Counted from the stretch's first letter, positions 16,169-24,546 are shown. The stretch is 64,000 bases of DNA from Streptomyces sp. YIM 121038 (GCF_006088715.1 NZ_CP030771.1:2666001-2730000), one strand, 5' to 3'. Numbers and translations are program-made. Notes: a model not told the origin generated them from the letters alone.

Positions 16169-16384
16169 TCAGGCGGCGGCGTGCTCGCCCCGGGCGCGGC
16201 ACGCGTCGGCGCCGCGCTCCAGCCGTTCCCGCACGATCACCAGGAAGGCGTCGGTCGCCAGGTCCATCACGACCTCCGCGCGCTGACCCTCGCTGCGCCG
16301 CGCGTGCGCGAACTCCTCCGCGGGCCACGATCCACGCGGTCCGCCCGCGGGAAAGCGCTCCAGCACCACTCGTTCGTTCCTCAT
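16169..16384 (-). CDS. Small conserved hypothetical protein, 71 aa
   Basis: The ATG at 16384 is preceded by GAACTGAGGAC, a good ribosome site. The product begins MRNERVVLERFPAGGPRGSW and continues with charged helical sequence (RRSEGQRAEVVMDLATDAFLV given in part as AEVVMDLATDAFLV), ending Ala-rich. It has no membrane segment or known motif. Such small acidic/basic proteins next to regulatory cassettes are common in Streptomyces, but no function can be assigned. Confidence 0.6.
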   Translation of the reverse strand: MRNERVVLERFPAGGPRGSWPAEEFAHARRSEGQRAEVVMDLATDAFLVIVRERLERGADACRARGEHAAA

Positions 16385-16518
16385 GTCCTCAGTTCCCCCG
16401 TGTGCTCGGTGCGGAGCGATGGCTCCGCACCGATAACAACGCACGGAGCGCCCCCGAGGACTCGCAACGTGACCGATCCGACACCGAGTTGGGGCACTCC
16501 GGCCCCCGCTGTCCAGGC

Positions 16519-17220
16519 TCAGTACGCGTATTCGTCGTACTCGTCGTGGTACCGCACCCGGACGCTCCCCGCGGGCGCGCCGAGCTCCGACGCGCGTCCC
16601 TTGGGCTCCTCCCACTCCTCCTGGCGGCCGAGCGCGGTGAGGTCCAGCAGGCTCGTCGTGGAGCCGAGGCCGTCGAGGCCGCGGTCGAACGTCGCGTACG
16701 TGTGGAAGACGCGGTCGCCGTCCCGCAGGAAGCAGCTGAGGCCCGGGCGGTCCAGGAGGCGTCCGGCGGAATCCGGGTACGACGCGGTGAGGTCGCGGTT
16801 GAACTCCGCACCGCACGTGGAGTACCAGGGCACCACCCAGCCCATGCGGGCCTTGAACGGCAGGATGCGGGTGAAGGGGGCGCGGGAGGCCGCGACGAAC
16901 GTCGTGCCCCGGGCGTGCAGATGGGCGAGGTGCCCGATCTGGTCGAGGAAGGCCGAGCAGCCGCGGCAGCCCGCGTCCCACTCGGGGGCGAACATGAAGT
17001 GGTGGACGATGAGCTGGGCGCGTCCGGCGAACAGGTCGAGCAGCGTCGCCTTGCCGTCGGCGCCGTCGAACACGTACTCCTTGTCGATCTCCACCATCGG
17101 GAGCTCGCGCCGCTCGGCGTTCAGCGCGTCGCGGGCGCGCGTCGCGGCCTTCTCCCTGGCGAGCAGCTCCTCGCGCGCGGCCTGCCACTCCGCGCGCGTG
17201 ACGATGTGCGGAAGTCCCAT
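16519..17220 (-). CDS. DUF899 thioredoxin-like family protein
   Basis: The ATG at 17220 has GGAGGAATGCGCC directly upstream, which rejects longer starts. The 233-aa product matches DUF899 (AhpC/TSA-like): LPHIVTRAEWQAAREELLAR, FMFAPEWDAGCRGCSAFLDQ with a CxxC pair, then FVAASRAPFTRILPFKARM and the closing LLDLTALGRQEEWEEPKGR. The CxxC at about residues 92-95 suggests a redox role similar to peroxiredoxins; enzymatic activity in this family is not established. The next gene upstream on this strand, the P450, ends 113 bp before its start. Confidence 0.88.
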   Translation of the reverse strand: MGLPHIVTRAEWQAAREELLAREKAATRARDALNAERRELPMVEIDKEYVFDGADGKATLLDLFAGRAQLIVHHFMFAPEWDAGCRGCSAFLDQIGHLAHLHARGTTFVAASRAPFTRILPFKARMGWVVPWYSTCGAEFNRDLTASYPDSAGRLLDRPGLSCFLRDGDRVFHTYATFDRGLDGLGSTTSLLDLTALGRQEEWEEPKGRASELGAPAGSVRVRYHDEYDEYAY

Positions 17221-17333
17221 GGCGCATTCCTCCGGTCGCGATCCACGGTTCTCGGGCGTTCTCAGGAAGGTGGACCGGGGGCCCCGGCGGAACTCATCGG
17301 TCACGGAGGGAATTTCTGGAACTTTCTCGCCCG

Positions 17334-18536
17334 TCAGCACACGACGGGGAGTTCGAGCAGGCCGCGGGCCCGCATCGAGGGGCGCCGGCGCAGCTCCTGA
17401 ACCGGCACGGCGAGCGCCAGGTCCGGGAAGCGCTCGATGAGCGCGGCGAGCGCCGTGGCCGTCTCCATGCGGGCGAGCGGCGCGCCCAGGCAGTAGTGGA
17501 TGCCGTGGCCGAGCGCGAGGTGGCCGCTCGCGTCGCGCGTGACGTCGAGCCGGTCGGGGTCGGCGAACCGCTCGGGGTCGCGGCCCGCGGAGCCCGGCGA
17601 CAGCAGCACGGTCTCACCCTTGGGCACGCGGACGCCGCCGATGGTGACGTCCTCCAGAGGGAAGCGGCGGATGGCGAGCAGTACCGGGCCCTCGTGGCGC
17701 AGGAACTCCTCGACGGCGCCGGGCAGCAGGTCCGGGTCGGCTCGCACCGCGGCGAGCTGCTCGGGGTGGCTCAGCAGGCCGAGGACGGCGGTGCCGATGA
17801 GCTGCACCACGTTCTCGTACCCGGCGAACAGGATCAGGAAGGCGAGCGACATCAGCTCGTCCTCGCTGAGGCGTCCGCCGCCGTCGCCGTCGTCGTCCCG
17901 CACCGCGATCAGGTCGGACAGCAGGTCGTCGCCGGGCAGGGCGCGCTTCTCCGCGATGAGCGCCGTGAAGTAGCCGAGCAGTCCGGCGACCGCCTCCTTG
18001 GCGAGGTGGGGCCGCGCCGGGTCGGGAGCCACGAGCGCGTCGGTCCAGGTGCGGAAGTCGGGCCTGCGGGTGGCGGGAACGCCGAGGAGGTCGCAGATGA
18101 CGGCGATGGGCAGCGGGGCGGCGTACGCGGCCACGAGGTCGCCGCCGCCCGCTTCCTCCAGGGCGTCGAGGAGTTCGTCGGCGGCCCGCCGCACCGGCTC
18201 GCGCAGGCGTTCCGTCCGGCCGGGAGTGAACGCCTTGGCGACCAGGCGCCGGACGCGGGTGTGGTCCGGCGGATCCATGTTGAGGAGGTTGGCGTCCAGG
18301 GCGGGCGGCAGCGAGAAGCCCCGGTAGTTGCCGGGCAGGGCGTGCGCCTTGTCCAGGGACAGGCGCGGGTCGGCGAGGGCCTCGCGGACGTCGGCGTGGC
18401 GGGTGACGAGCCAGGCGGCGTTGCCGTCGGTGCCGGTGACGCGGCGCACGGGCGCGCTCTCGCGCAGCAGGGCGTACGTGGTGTACGGGTCGTCGATGAG
18501 GCCGTCGAGCGCTTCGGGTGTCGCGGGTGTCGCCAT
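17334..18536 (-). CDS. Cytochrome P450
   Basis: A 400-aa soluble bacterial P450. The heme-binding loop reads LGHGIHYCLGAPLARME with the axial Cys at residue 349; the K-helix ExxR is in VEEFLRHEG and the pre-heme PERF motif is DPERFADPDRLDV. The I-helix reads FAGYENVV at residues 237-244: the usual acid-threonine pair of AGxxT is replaced by Glu-Asn, which may alter oxygen activation. No ferredoxin or reductase gene is adjacent. ATG 18536 is chosen over GTG 18545 because it leaves AGGGTGA upstream. Substrate unknown. Confidence 0.9.
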   Translation of the reverse strand: MATPATPEALDGLIDDPYTTYALLRESAPVRRVTGTDGNAAWLVTRHADVREALADPRLSLDKAHALPGNYRGFSLPPALDANLLNMDPPDHTRVRRLVAKAFTPGRTERLREPVRRAADELLDALEEAGGGDLVAAYAAPLPIAVICDLLGVPATRRPDFRTWTDALVAPDPARPHLAKEAVAGLLGYFTALIAEKRALPGDDLLSDLIAVRDDDGDGGGRLSEDELMSLAFLILFAGYENVVQLIGTAVLGLLSHPEQLAAVRADPDLLPGAVEEFLRHEGPVLLAIRRFPLEDVTIGGVRVPKGETVLLSPGSAGRDPERFADPDRLDVTRDASGHLALGHGIHYCLGAPLARMETATALAALIERFPDLALAVPVQELRRRPSMRARGLLELPVVC

Positions 18537-18582
18537 AGGGTTCACCCTAAGGAGTGCGACCCTGCGGGTGCGCGGCGGGCCG

Positions 18583-19944
18583 TCAGGCGTCGTACTCCTG
18601 GATGCGCCTGCCGTGGCCGCGGGCGACCAGCGCGGGCAGCCGCTCCGCCAACTCCCGGATCACCGCGGGCACGTCGACGGTCAGCAGCTCCCGGTCGCGC
18701 ATGAGGACGCGCCCGTCGACGATCGTCGTACGGACGTCGCCGCTGCGGGCGCTGTGCACCAGGGTCGCGGCGAGGTCGTGCACGGGCTGGGTGTGCGGCC
18801 CGGTGAGGTCGACGAGGACGACGTCGGCCCGGCGCCCCGGGGCGAGGCTGCCGATCCGCTCGCCGAGGCCGACGGCCCGCGCGCTCTGCAGCGTGGCGTG
18901 GTGCAGGGCCTGACGGGAGGTCAGCCAGCGGGGGTCGCCGGTGGCGGACTTCTGGACGAGCGCGGTGAGCGCCATGGACTCCCACACGTCCAGGGAGTTG
19001 TTGGAGGCCGCGCCGTCGGTGGCGAGCCCCACCGGGATGCCGAGGTCCGCGAGCAGCCGTACGGGCGTGGTGTCCCAGGCGAACTTCAGATAGCCGCGCG
19101 GCGCGCTGGCGACGGCGACCCGGCCGGTGGCGGCGCGCAGGGCGGCGGCGTCGGACTCCAGGATGCCGGTGCCGTGGGCGATGAGGACGTCGACGTCGAG
19201 CAGGCCCGCGCGGCGCAGGACCCCGATGGGCGTGACGCCGTGCCGGGCGACGCTGTGCTCGGTCTGGGCGCGGCTCTCGGCGGCGTGCAGATGCACCGGG
19301 AGACCGTGCTCCCGCGCGAGTTCCGCGGTCGCGGCGAGGTCGGCGTCGTCGACGGTGTACGGGGCGTGCGGGGCGAGGCAGGTGGTGACGCGGCCGTCGG
19401 CGTCGCCCGCCCTGCGCAGCGCGAAGTCCAGGGACGCCGCCCGGCCCGCGGGCCCCTGCGAGGAGAAGTACGCCTGCCCGAGCAGGGCGCGCAGGCCGGT
19501 CTCGGCGACGACGTCGGCGACGGTGTCCATGGCGAAGTAGTGGTCGGCGAAGGTGGTGACGCCGCCGCGGATCAGCTCGGCGCAGGCGAGCCGCGCGCCC
19601 AGCTCCACGTCCCGCGCTTCGAGGTTGGACTCGATGGGCCACACGTGGTCGTTGAACCACTCCTTCACCGGCACGTCCTCGGCGATGCCGCGCAGGGCCA
19701 CCATCGGGGCGTGCGTATGGCAGTTGATCAGGCCGGGCAGGGCGGCCTGGCCACGGGCGTCGAGGCGTTCGGCGGCGGGCAGGTCCCGGGCGGCGGCCGC
19801 GGTGGTCACCTCGGCGATCGCTCCGTCGCGTACGACGATCGCGGCGTCCTCGGCGAAGCCGACCTGCCCGGCGGCGTCGTGGACGAGGGCGGTGCAACCG
19901 CTGATGACGAGGTCGGCGGGGCCGGGTGCGGCAGGCGCTGTCAT
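18583..19944 (-). CDS. Amidohydrolase, MTA/SAH deaminase-like
   Basis: A 453-aa metal-dependent hydrolase of the TrzN/AtzA/MtaD branch. The metal site is complete: LINCHTHAPM, VHLHAAESRAQ, a lone His in VLIAHGTGI and the Asp in LATDGAASNNSLD. The flanking LAPGRRADVVLVD is the C-terminal composite beta-domain. Closest functional class is 5-methylthioadenosine/S-adenosylhomocysteine deaminase, but chlorohydrolase or guanine deaminase chemistry cannot be excluded. ATG 19944 was chosen because the sequence upstream is the 18-bp repeat array. Confidence 0.85.
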   Translation of the reverse strand: MTAPAAPGPADLVISGCTALVHDAAGQVGFAEDAAIVVRDGAIAEVTTAAAARDLPAAERLDARGQAALPGLINCHTHAPMVALRGIAEDVPVKEWFNDHVWPIESNLEARDVELGARLACAELIRGGVTTFADHYFAMDTVADVVAETGLRALLGQAYFSSQGPAGRAASLDFALRRAGDADGRVTTCLAPHAPYTVDDADLAATAELAREHGLPVHLHAAESRAQTEHSVARHGVTPIGVLRRAGLLDVDVLIAHGTGILESDAAALRAATGRVAVASAPRGYLKFAWDTTPVRLLADLGIPVGLATDGAASNNSLDVWESMALTALVQKSATGDPRWLTSRQALHHATLQSARAVGLGERIGSLAPGRRADVVLVDLTGPHTQPVHDLAATLVHSARSGDVRTTIVDGRVLMRDRELLTVDVPAVIRELAERLPALVARGHGRRIQEYDA

Positions 19945-20013
19945 GCGTTCACGGTACGTTCGCCCACGCATCCGCGCGGGGGCTCTGCCGACGCGGGAAT
20001 TCCGGGAGCACCC

Positions 20014-20082
20014 TGGCGTGAACCGAACGCTTGGCGTGAACTGATCGCTCGGTAACCGACCGCTCGGCGTGAACCGATCGCC
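20014..20082. repeat. Four 18-bp tandem repeats in a divergent promoter region
   Basis: Copies at 20014-20031, 20032-20049, 20050-20064 (three bases deleted) and 20065-20082, consensus (T/C)GGCGTGAACCGA(A/T)CGC(T/C). They lie between two divergent start codons, so they could be a protein-binding array or a neutral minisatellite. Confidence 0.85.
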
Positions 20083-20107
20083 GCCCGAACCGCGGAGGGA
20101 GCCCGGC

Positions 20108-21073
20108 ATGCTCCTCGGCACCTGGAACCTGGAGAACCTCTACCGCCCCGGCACGCCGTTCGGTCCCAAGGACAAGGCGGCGTACGAGGCGAAGCTGTCC
20201 TCGCTGGCGGCGACGGTCCGCGCGCTCGACCCGAGCCTGCTCGGGGTGCAGGAGGTCGGCGACCCGGCGGCCCTTGAGGACCTGGCCGGGCTGCTCGACG
20301 GCACCTGGCACACGGCCGTGTCGCGGCACGCGGACGACCGGGGCATCCGGGTGGGGTTCCTCAGCCGCCTGGAGCCGGAGGTCCTCGCCGACGAGGAGGC
20401 GTTCCCGGCGCGGCTGCTGCCGGTGCAGAAGGACGACGCGGGGGCGCGGGTCGCGGCGGCGGGGCGCGGTCTGTTCGCGGTGCGGATCGTGAGCCGGGCC
20501 ATGGCCGTGGACGCAGCCGTGTGCCACCTCAAGTCGAAGCTCCTCTCGTACCCGGGCGGGCGGTTCACCCCCCGGGACGAGGGCGAGCGGGCGCGCGTCG
20601 GCGCCTACGCGCTGTTCCGCCGCACGGCGGAGGCGACGACGCTGCGGGCGCTCGCCGACCGCCTCCTCGCGGGCGACGGCCGGAGCCGGGACGTCGTGGT
20701 GCTCGGCGACCTCAACGACGAGGTGGCCGCCGCGACGACCCAGCTCCTGCTCGGCCCGCCCGGCTCCGAACTGGGCACGCCGGGTCACGCGACGCCGGAC
20801 CGGGGCGACGCGGCGCGGCTGTGGAACGTGGCGCCGCTGATCCCGCCCGAGCGCCGCTGCTCGCGCGTCACCTCCGGCCGCCGCGAGCTGATCGACCACG
20901 TGCTCCTGAGCCACCGCCTGCTGCGCCGCGTGACCGCCGGCGGCACCGCGGGCACGGGCCTGCCCGACGCGTCCGGCGCGCCGGAGCTGCCCTCGGTGGG
21001 GGCGGACCCCGGCGACCGGAAGGGCGCGGCGGGCTCGGACCACGCCCCGGTGTGGGTGCGGTTCCAGCCGTGA
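20108..21073 (+). CDS. Endonuclease/exonuclease/phosphatase (EEP) family protein
   Basis: The ATG at 20108 has GAGGGAGCCCGGC upstream; a GTG 39 bases earlier falls inside the repeat array and is rejected. The 321-aa product has the EEP metal-dependent active-site motifs: GTWNLENLYRP, SLLGVQEVGD, VVLGDLNDE and the final SDHAPVWVRF. There is no signal peptide, so it acts in the cytoplasm or on nucleic acid or phospho-compounds there. The family includes nucleases and phosphodiesterases and the substrate cannot be read from this. Confidence 0.88.
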   Translation: MLLGTWNLENLYRPGTPFGPKDKAAYEAKLSSLAATVRALDPSLLGVQEVGDPAALEDLAGLLDGTWHTAVSRHADDRGIRVGFLSRLEPEVLADEEAFPARLLPVQKDDAGARVAAAGRGLFAVRIVSRAMAVDAAVCHLKSKLLSYPGGRFTPRDEGERARVGAYALFRRTAEATTLRALADRLLAGDGRSRDVVVLGDLNDEVAAATTQLLLGPPGSELGTPGHATPDRGDAARLWNVAPLIPPERRCSRVTSGRRELIDHVLLSHRLLRRVTAGGTAGTGLPDASGAPELPSVGADPGDRKGAAGSDHAPVWVRFQP

Positions 21074-21101
21074 CACGCGCCGCGGCGCCGCCGGACGGGC
21101 C

Positions 21102-22160
21102 CTAGCCGCGCGGCAGCACCGTCGACAGGACCTGCGGCAGCGGGTACCAGTCCGCCGATACGACGCTGGCGTGCCGCCCCGCGAGCAGCGCGGCCCGGTC
21201 GCGGGCCTGGGCCTCGGTGGGCCGGGTGCCGTCGATGGCGGGCGCCACCTTGTGGGCGTCGGTCATGACGAGCAGATAGCCGCGGTCGGCGTACCACTTG
21301 GTGTCGACGGAGCCGCCCGCGTAGACCGAGGCGTCGCCGTCGAAGAGCACGAACCACGGCCGGATCGAGGCGTCCGCGTACCGCGTGCGCGGGTCGCCGG
21401 GCGCGGCGCCGAGCACGGCGGGGAAGGCGGCGGCGTCGCCGATCCTGCCCGCGGCGGCCAGGTCGCGCAGGTGCGTCGCGTACTCGCGGTCGGTCCACAG
21501 GGTGTCGACGGGGTTGTTCTGCTCGACGGTGCCGGGGATCAGCTCGACGACGAACTTCCCGGCGAGCGCGGCCCTGGAGGGCCAGCCCTTCGCGCGGACG
21601 GCCTCGTCGAGCGTGGCCCCGCCGCTCGCGAGGTCACCGGGCCGGTACAGGGAGCTGCCGAGCTCGGCCGTGAGGAGGGCGTCGAGGTCGGCGGGGCCGC
21701 GTCCGGCGCGCGCCTGGAAGCCGTCCTTCAGCTCGACCTTGAGGAGCACGGGCCGGTGTCCGGGGTGGGCGTCGTGCCAGGCCTTCAGGTCGGCGAGGCA
21801 GCCGTCGAGGCGCTGGTCGCGCGCCTTGGTGCGCAGCTCCTGCGGGCGCTGGGCGTTCTCGCAGTTGTTGTCGTTGCCGATCGGGTTGCTGTGCGAGACG
21901 CGCCAGCCGCCGCCGAAGACGTTCGTCCACACGTCGAGTTCGAGCATGGCCGCGCCGGAGTCAAGCGCGTCGGCGAAGTAGGGGTACTTCGTCTTCTCGT
22001 ACGCGTTGTGGACGCCGACGCCGGTGGTGGCGCCGTACGAGGCGTCGCTCCGGGTGGCCGCGGGCTCCGTGGCCGCCGCCGTCCCCGCGAGCGAGGCCGC
22101 GACGACGACGCTCCCCGTCACCATCCCGCGTATCGCCTTGCGCACCGCCACCACGCGCAC
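21102..22160 (-). CDS. Secreted Ca2+-dependent phosphatidylinositol-specific phospholipase C
   Basis: GTG 22160 is preferred over GTG 22181 because AAGGGGACAGC precedes it. The first 31 residues form a signal peptide. The mature part shows the PI-PLC barrel landmarks of the Streptomyces Ca-dependent type: TGVGVHNAYEK with the first catalytic His, MLELDVWTNVFGGGW, VSHSNPIGNDNNC with the second His, and LLKVELKDGF. It should cleave phosphatidylinositol or glycerophosphoinositides outside the cell. It is convergent with the EEP gene, 28 bp apart. Confidence 0.88.
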   Translation of the reverse strand: MRVVAVRKAIRGMVTGSVVVAASLAGTAAATEPAATRSDASYGATTGVGVHNAYEKTKYPYFADALDSGAAMLELDVWTNVFGGGWRVSHSNPIGNDNNCENAQRPQELRTKARDQRLDGCLADLKAWHDAHPGHRPVLLKVELKDGFQARAGRGPADLDALLTAELGSSLYRPGDLASGGATLDEAVRAKGWPSRAALAGKFVVELIPGTVEQNNPVDTLWTDREYATHLRDLAAAGRIGDAAAFPAVLGAAPGDPRTRYADASIRPWFVLFDGDASVYAGGSVDTKWYADRGYLLVMTDAHKVAPAIDGTRPTEAQARDRAALLAGRHASVVSADWYPLPQVLSTVLPRG

Positions 22161-22357
22161 CGCTGTCCCCTTCCACCGCACTGGTCAAGTCCGGTGAAAC
22201 GTACGGGATTCATGTGACATCGCGGAAGACGGCGACTTACGGCCACACCTCGTGGCGCTGCCGCGCGTGGGCCTTCGGCCCCCTACTCTTGTCGACCGTC
22301 GAAGATCGGGCCCGACGGTCACGTCCGGCCCCGCCCTGCCACGAAAGGCACCCTCAC

Positions 22358-22834
22358 ATGGCGCTCACCCTCACGCTCACCGGCCCCCGCCTGGCCGTGG
22401 CCGCGGCGGCCGCGGTCCTCGCGATCGGCACGCCGACGGCGTACGCGGCCCTGGACGGCGACCCGGCGCAGAAGGCGGCCGCCCCGACGGCGGCGGAGCG
22501 CGGCAAGCCCTTCGTCGAGACCCGTCTGTTCTTCGGCACCGAACGCCCCGACGGCGGCCCGGACGTGACGGACAAGCAGTTCATGAAGTTCATCGACACC
22601 GAGGTGACGCCCGGCTTCCCCGACGGCCTGACCGTCCAGCAGGGCCGCGGCCAGTGGAAGGACAGCAACGGCAAGATCGAGCGCGAGCGCAGCTACGAGC
22701 TGATCCTGCTGTACCCGACGGCCGACGCGAAGAAGAACGACAAGCTGATCGAGGAGATCCGCTCCGACTACGAGAAGAAGTTCGCGCAGGACTCGGTGGG
22801 CCGCCTCGACGACCGGGCGCGGGTGGACTTCTGA
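22358..22834 (+). CDS. Secreted DUF3574 protein
   Basis: The ATG at 22358 follows GAAAGG. A signal peptide (Ala-rich core, AYA cleavage site near residue 31) precedes a 125-residue domain typical of DUF3574: ETRLFFGTERPDG, FMKFIDTEVTPGFPDGLT, GQWKDSNG and SYELILLYP. These are small periplasmic or extracellular proteins of unknown function, commonly paired with metal or phosphate metabolism genes in proteobacteria. Here the divergent neighbour is the PI-PLC gene. Confidence 0.85.
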   Translation: MALTLTLTGPRLAVAAAAAVLAIGTPTAYAALDGDPAQKAAAPTAAERGKPFVETRLFFGTERPDGGPDVTDKQFMKFIDTEVTPGFPDGLTVQQGRGQWKDSNGKIERERSYELILLYPTADAKKNDKLIEEIRSDYEKKFAQDSVGRLDDRARVDF

Positions 22835-22918
22835 GCGAGACCGACGTCCCCGGTGCCGGGGGCGCGGGCGGCCGGGTGCCGGGAGTCTCCTCCGGCACCT
22901 TCGTCGTGTCCGCGGCCG

Positions 22919-23335
22919 CTACCCGAGGTGCACGTCCCCCACGGTGTGGGCCTGGATGACGTTCCCGCGCTGCACGCCGCCGCTGATGGTGTTGTGCACG
23001 ACGCCGCCGCGGTCGTCGCCGCCGCGGCCCAACTCGTCGAGGAGCAGGCGCAGCTCCGCCGCCGCCTGTGGGTCCGCGCGCAGGGCCCGGCGCATCCGGT
23101 TGCGCCACTCGGCCCGCGCGTCGGCCTCGGCCTCGGCGTCGCCCGCGGCCCGCGCGGCCAGCAGGTCGTCGCGGGTCTCGTCGAGCGCGCCGCCCGCCTG
23201 GTCCTCGTCCGCCCCGCGCCGCCGCCCGAGGAAGGCCACGACCCGCGCCCGCGCCGCGGCCCACCCGTCCCCCACCATCGCCTGCACGAGCGCGGTGGCC
23301 CCGGCCCCGGCGAGGGCGGCCAGCTCTGCGTCCAT
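22919..23335 (-). CDS. Small helical protein with C-terminal RHIM-like amyloid-type motif
   Basis: The ATG at 23335 has GGAG upstream and gives 138 aa. Residues 1-40 are a hydrophobic-amphipathic helix (LAALAGAGATALVQAMVGDG, WAAARARVVAFLGRR); 45-105 are charged helices. The final 24 residues (115-138) are of quite different character: NTISGGVQRG, NVIQAHTVGDVHLG, a Gly/Asn/Gln-rich beta-like segment with a VIQA core. This resembles bacterial amyloid-signalling motifs related to the RHIM and fungal PP motifs, normally placed at the tip of NLR or effector proteins. No NLR lies nearby. Function is inferred only from layout. Confidence 0.65.
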   Translation of the reverse strand: MDAELAALAGAGATALVQAMVGDGWAAARARVVAFLGRRRGADEDQAGGALDETRDDLLAARAAGDAEAEADARAEWRNRMRRALRADPQAAAELRLLLDELGRGGDDRGGVVHNTISGGVQRGNVIQAHTVGDVHLG

Positions 23336-23435
23336 CGGGTCTCCTTCGTGACGGTCCGGAGGCGTGCCCCTTGGCTCGGGCGTCAACGGTAGCCCAGAGC
23401 GCGGGAGTTGGTCATCGCCAGGCCGTCGCCTTCAG

Positions 23436-23450
23436 TAGGAAAGTTTCCTA
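23436..23450. promoter_or_regulatory. Perfect palindrome upstream of the metallophosphatase operon
   Basis: TAGGAAAGTTTCCTA: two exact 7-bp arms around a single G. It ends 19 bp upstream of the TTGACG box at 23470, a usual place for a repressor or activator. Its AT-rich centre resembles operators of ROK-type regulators, which is inference. Confidence 0.6.
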
Positions 23451-23469
23451 ACAATTCCCTGTCCGGATA

Positions 23470-23498
23470 TTGACGCGCACATGTCCACGTCGCCACCA
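23470..23498 (+). promoter_or_regulatory. Candidate promoter of the metallophosphatase operon
   Basis: TTGACG at 23470-23475 is followed by CGCACATG, identical over 14 bases with the promoter of the beta-helix lyase gene at 36964. The -10 region (CACCAT, about 23494-23499) is weak. Confidence 0.45.
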
Positions 23499-23546
23499 TT
23501 CCTGGCACGGCCCCTCCCACCCCCCCCCACCCCCCAGGAGACGGAC

Positions 23547-24524
23547 ATGCCGCAGACACCCCCTGCCGAAAACCGGAACGACAACAACCGGGACGCCAAC
23601 CGCCGCACCGGACGAGCCCGTTGGCTCGTGCCCGCGGCCGCCACCACCGCCCTCGCCGCCACCGGCGGGCTGCTCCTGTGGTCGCCCGCCGGGGCGGCCG
23701 AGAACGACGGCATCGGGCGCGCCGCGTTCTCCGCCGTCGCCGTGGGCGACATCGCCGAGCAGTGCACCAAGAGCGACAGCAAGTGCGCGCACCCGAAGAC
23801 CGCCGCCCTGGTGCAGCAGCTCGACCCGAGCTTCGTGATGACCATGGGCGACAACCAGTACGACGACGCCCGCCTGAAGGACTTCCAGAAGTACTACGCG
23901 ACCACCTGGGGCGCCTTCAAGAACAAGACGAAGCCGGTGCCGGGCAACCACGAGACGTACGACCCGGCGGGCGCGCTCAAGGGCTACAAGTCCTACTTCG
24001 GATCCGTCGCCTACCCCGACGGCAAGAGCTACTACAGCTTCGACCAGGGCAACTGGCACTTCGTCGCCCTGGACTCCAACAGCTTCGACGACCGCGCGCA
24101 GATCGACTGGCTCAAGCGCGACCTGGCCGCCAACGGCAAGAAGTGCGTGGCGGCCTACTTCCACCACCCGCTGTTCTCCTCCGGCGAGCACGGCAACAAC
24201 CCGGTCAGCAAGCCCGTCTGGAAGATCCTCCAGGGCGCGAAGACCGAGCTGGTGCTCGGCGGGCACGACCACCACTACGAGCGGTTCGCGCCGCAGAACG
24301 CGGACGGGGACGCCGACGCGTCGAACGGGATCGTCGAGGTCATCGCCGGGACCGGCGGCGCCAACCCGTACAAGATCGAGGAGGTGCAGCCGCACAGCCA
24401 GAAGCGGATCACCAACACCTACGGCGTGGTGAAGATCGACTTCGCCGACGACGGGTTCTCGTGGAAGCTCATCGGGACCGACGGGTCCACGAAGGACACC
24501 AGCCCCGCCTACTCCTGCCGCTGA
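23547..24524 (+). CDS. Secreted metallophosphoesterase (acid phosphatase-like)
   Basis: ATG 23547 has AGGAG six bases upstream; an earlier ATG at 23481 lies in the promoter. Residues about 24-52 form an atypically long signal region after a polar Asn-rich start (MPQTPPAENRNDNNRDANRR in part). The calcineurin-like metal site is complete: AVGDIAEQC, TMGDNQYDD, PVPGNHETYD, YFHHPLFSS and LGGHDHHYER. The enzyme should release phosphate from esters outside the cell. It heads an operon with an MFS and a TolB-like gene, 22 and 2 bp apart. Confidence 0.9.
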   Translation: MPQTPPAENRNDNNRDANRRTGRARWLVPAAATTALAATGGLLLWSPAGAAENDGIGRAAFSAVAVGDIAEQCTKSDSKCAHPKTAALVQQLDPSFVMTMGDNQYDDARLKDFQKYYATTWGAFKNKTKPVPGNHETYDPAGALKGYKSYFGSVAYPDGKSYYSFDQGNWHFVALDSNSFDDRAQIDWLKRDLAANGKKCVAAYFHHPLFSSGEHGNNPVSKPVWKILQGAKTELVLGGHDHHYERFAPQNADGDADASNGIVEVIAGTGGANPYKIEEVQPHSQKRITNTYGVVKIDFADDGFSWKLIGTDGSTKDTSPAYSCR

Positions 24525-24546
24525 CGCCGGACCTGGTGCCACGCCC

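Noticed and set aside
17334..18536. Biosynthetic gene cluster around the P450
   Set aside because: Neighbours are DUF899, amidohydrolase and an EEP protein; there are no synthase, carrier or tailoring genes.
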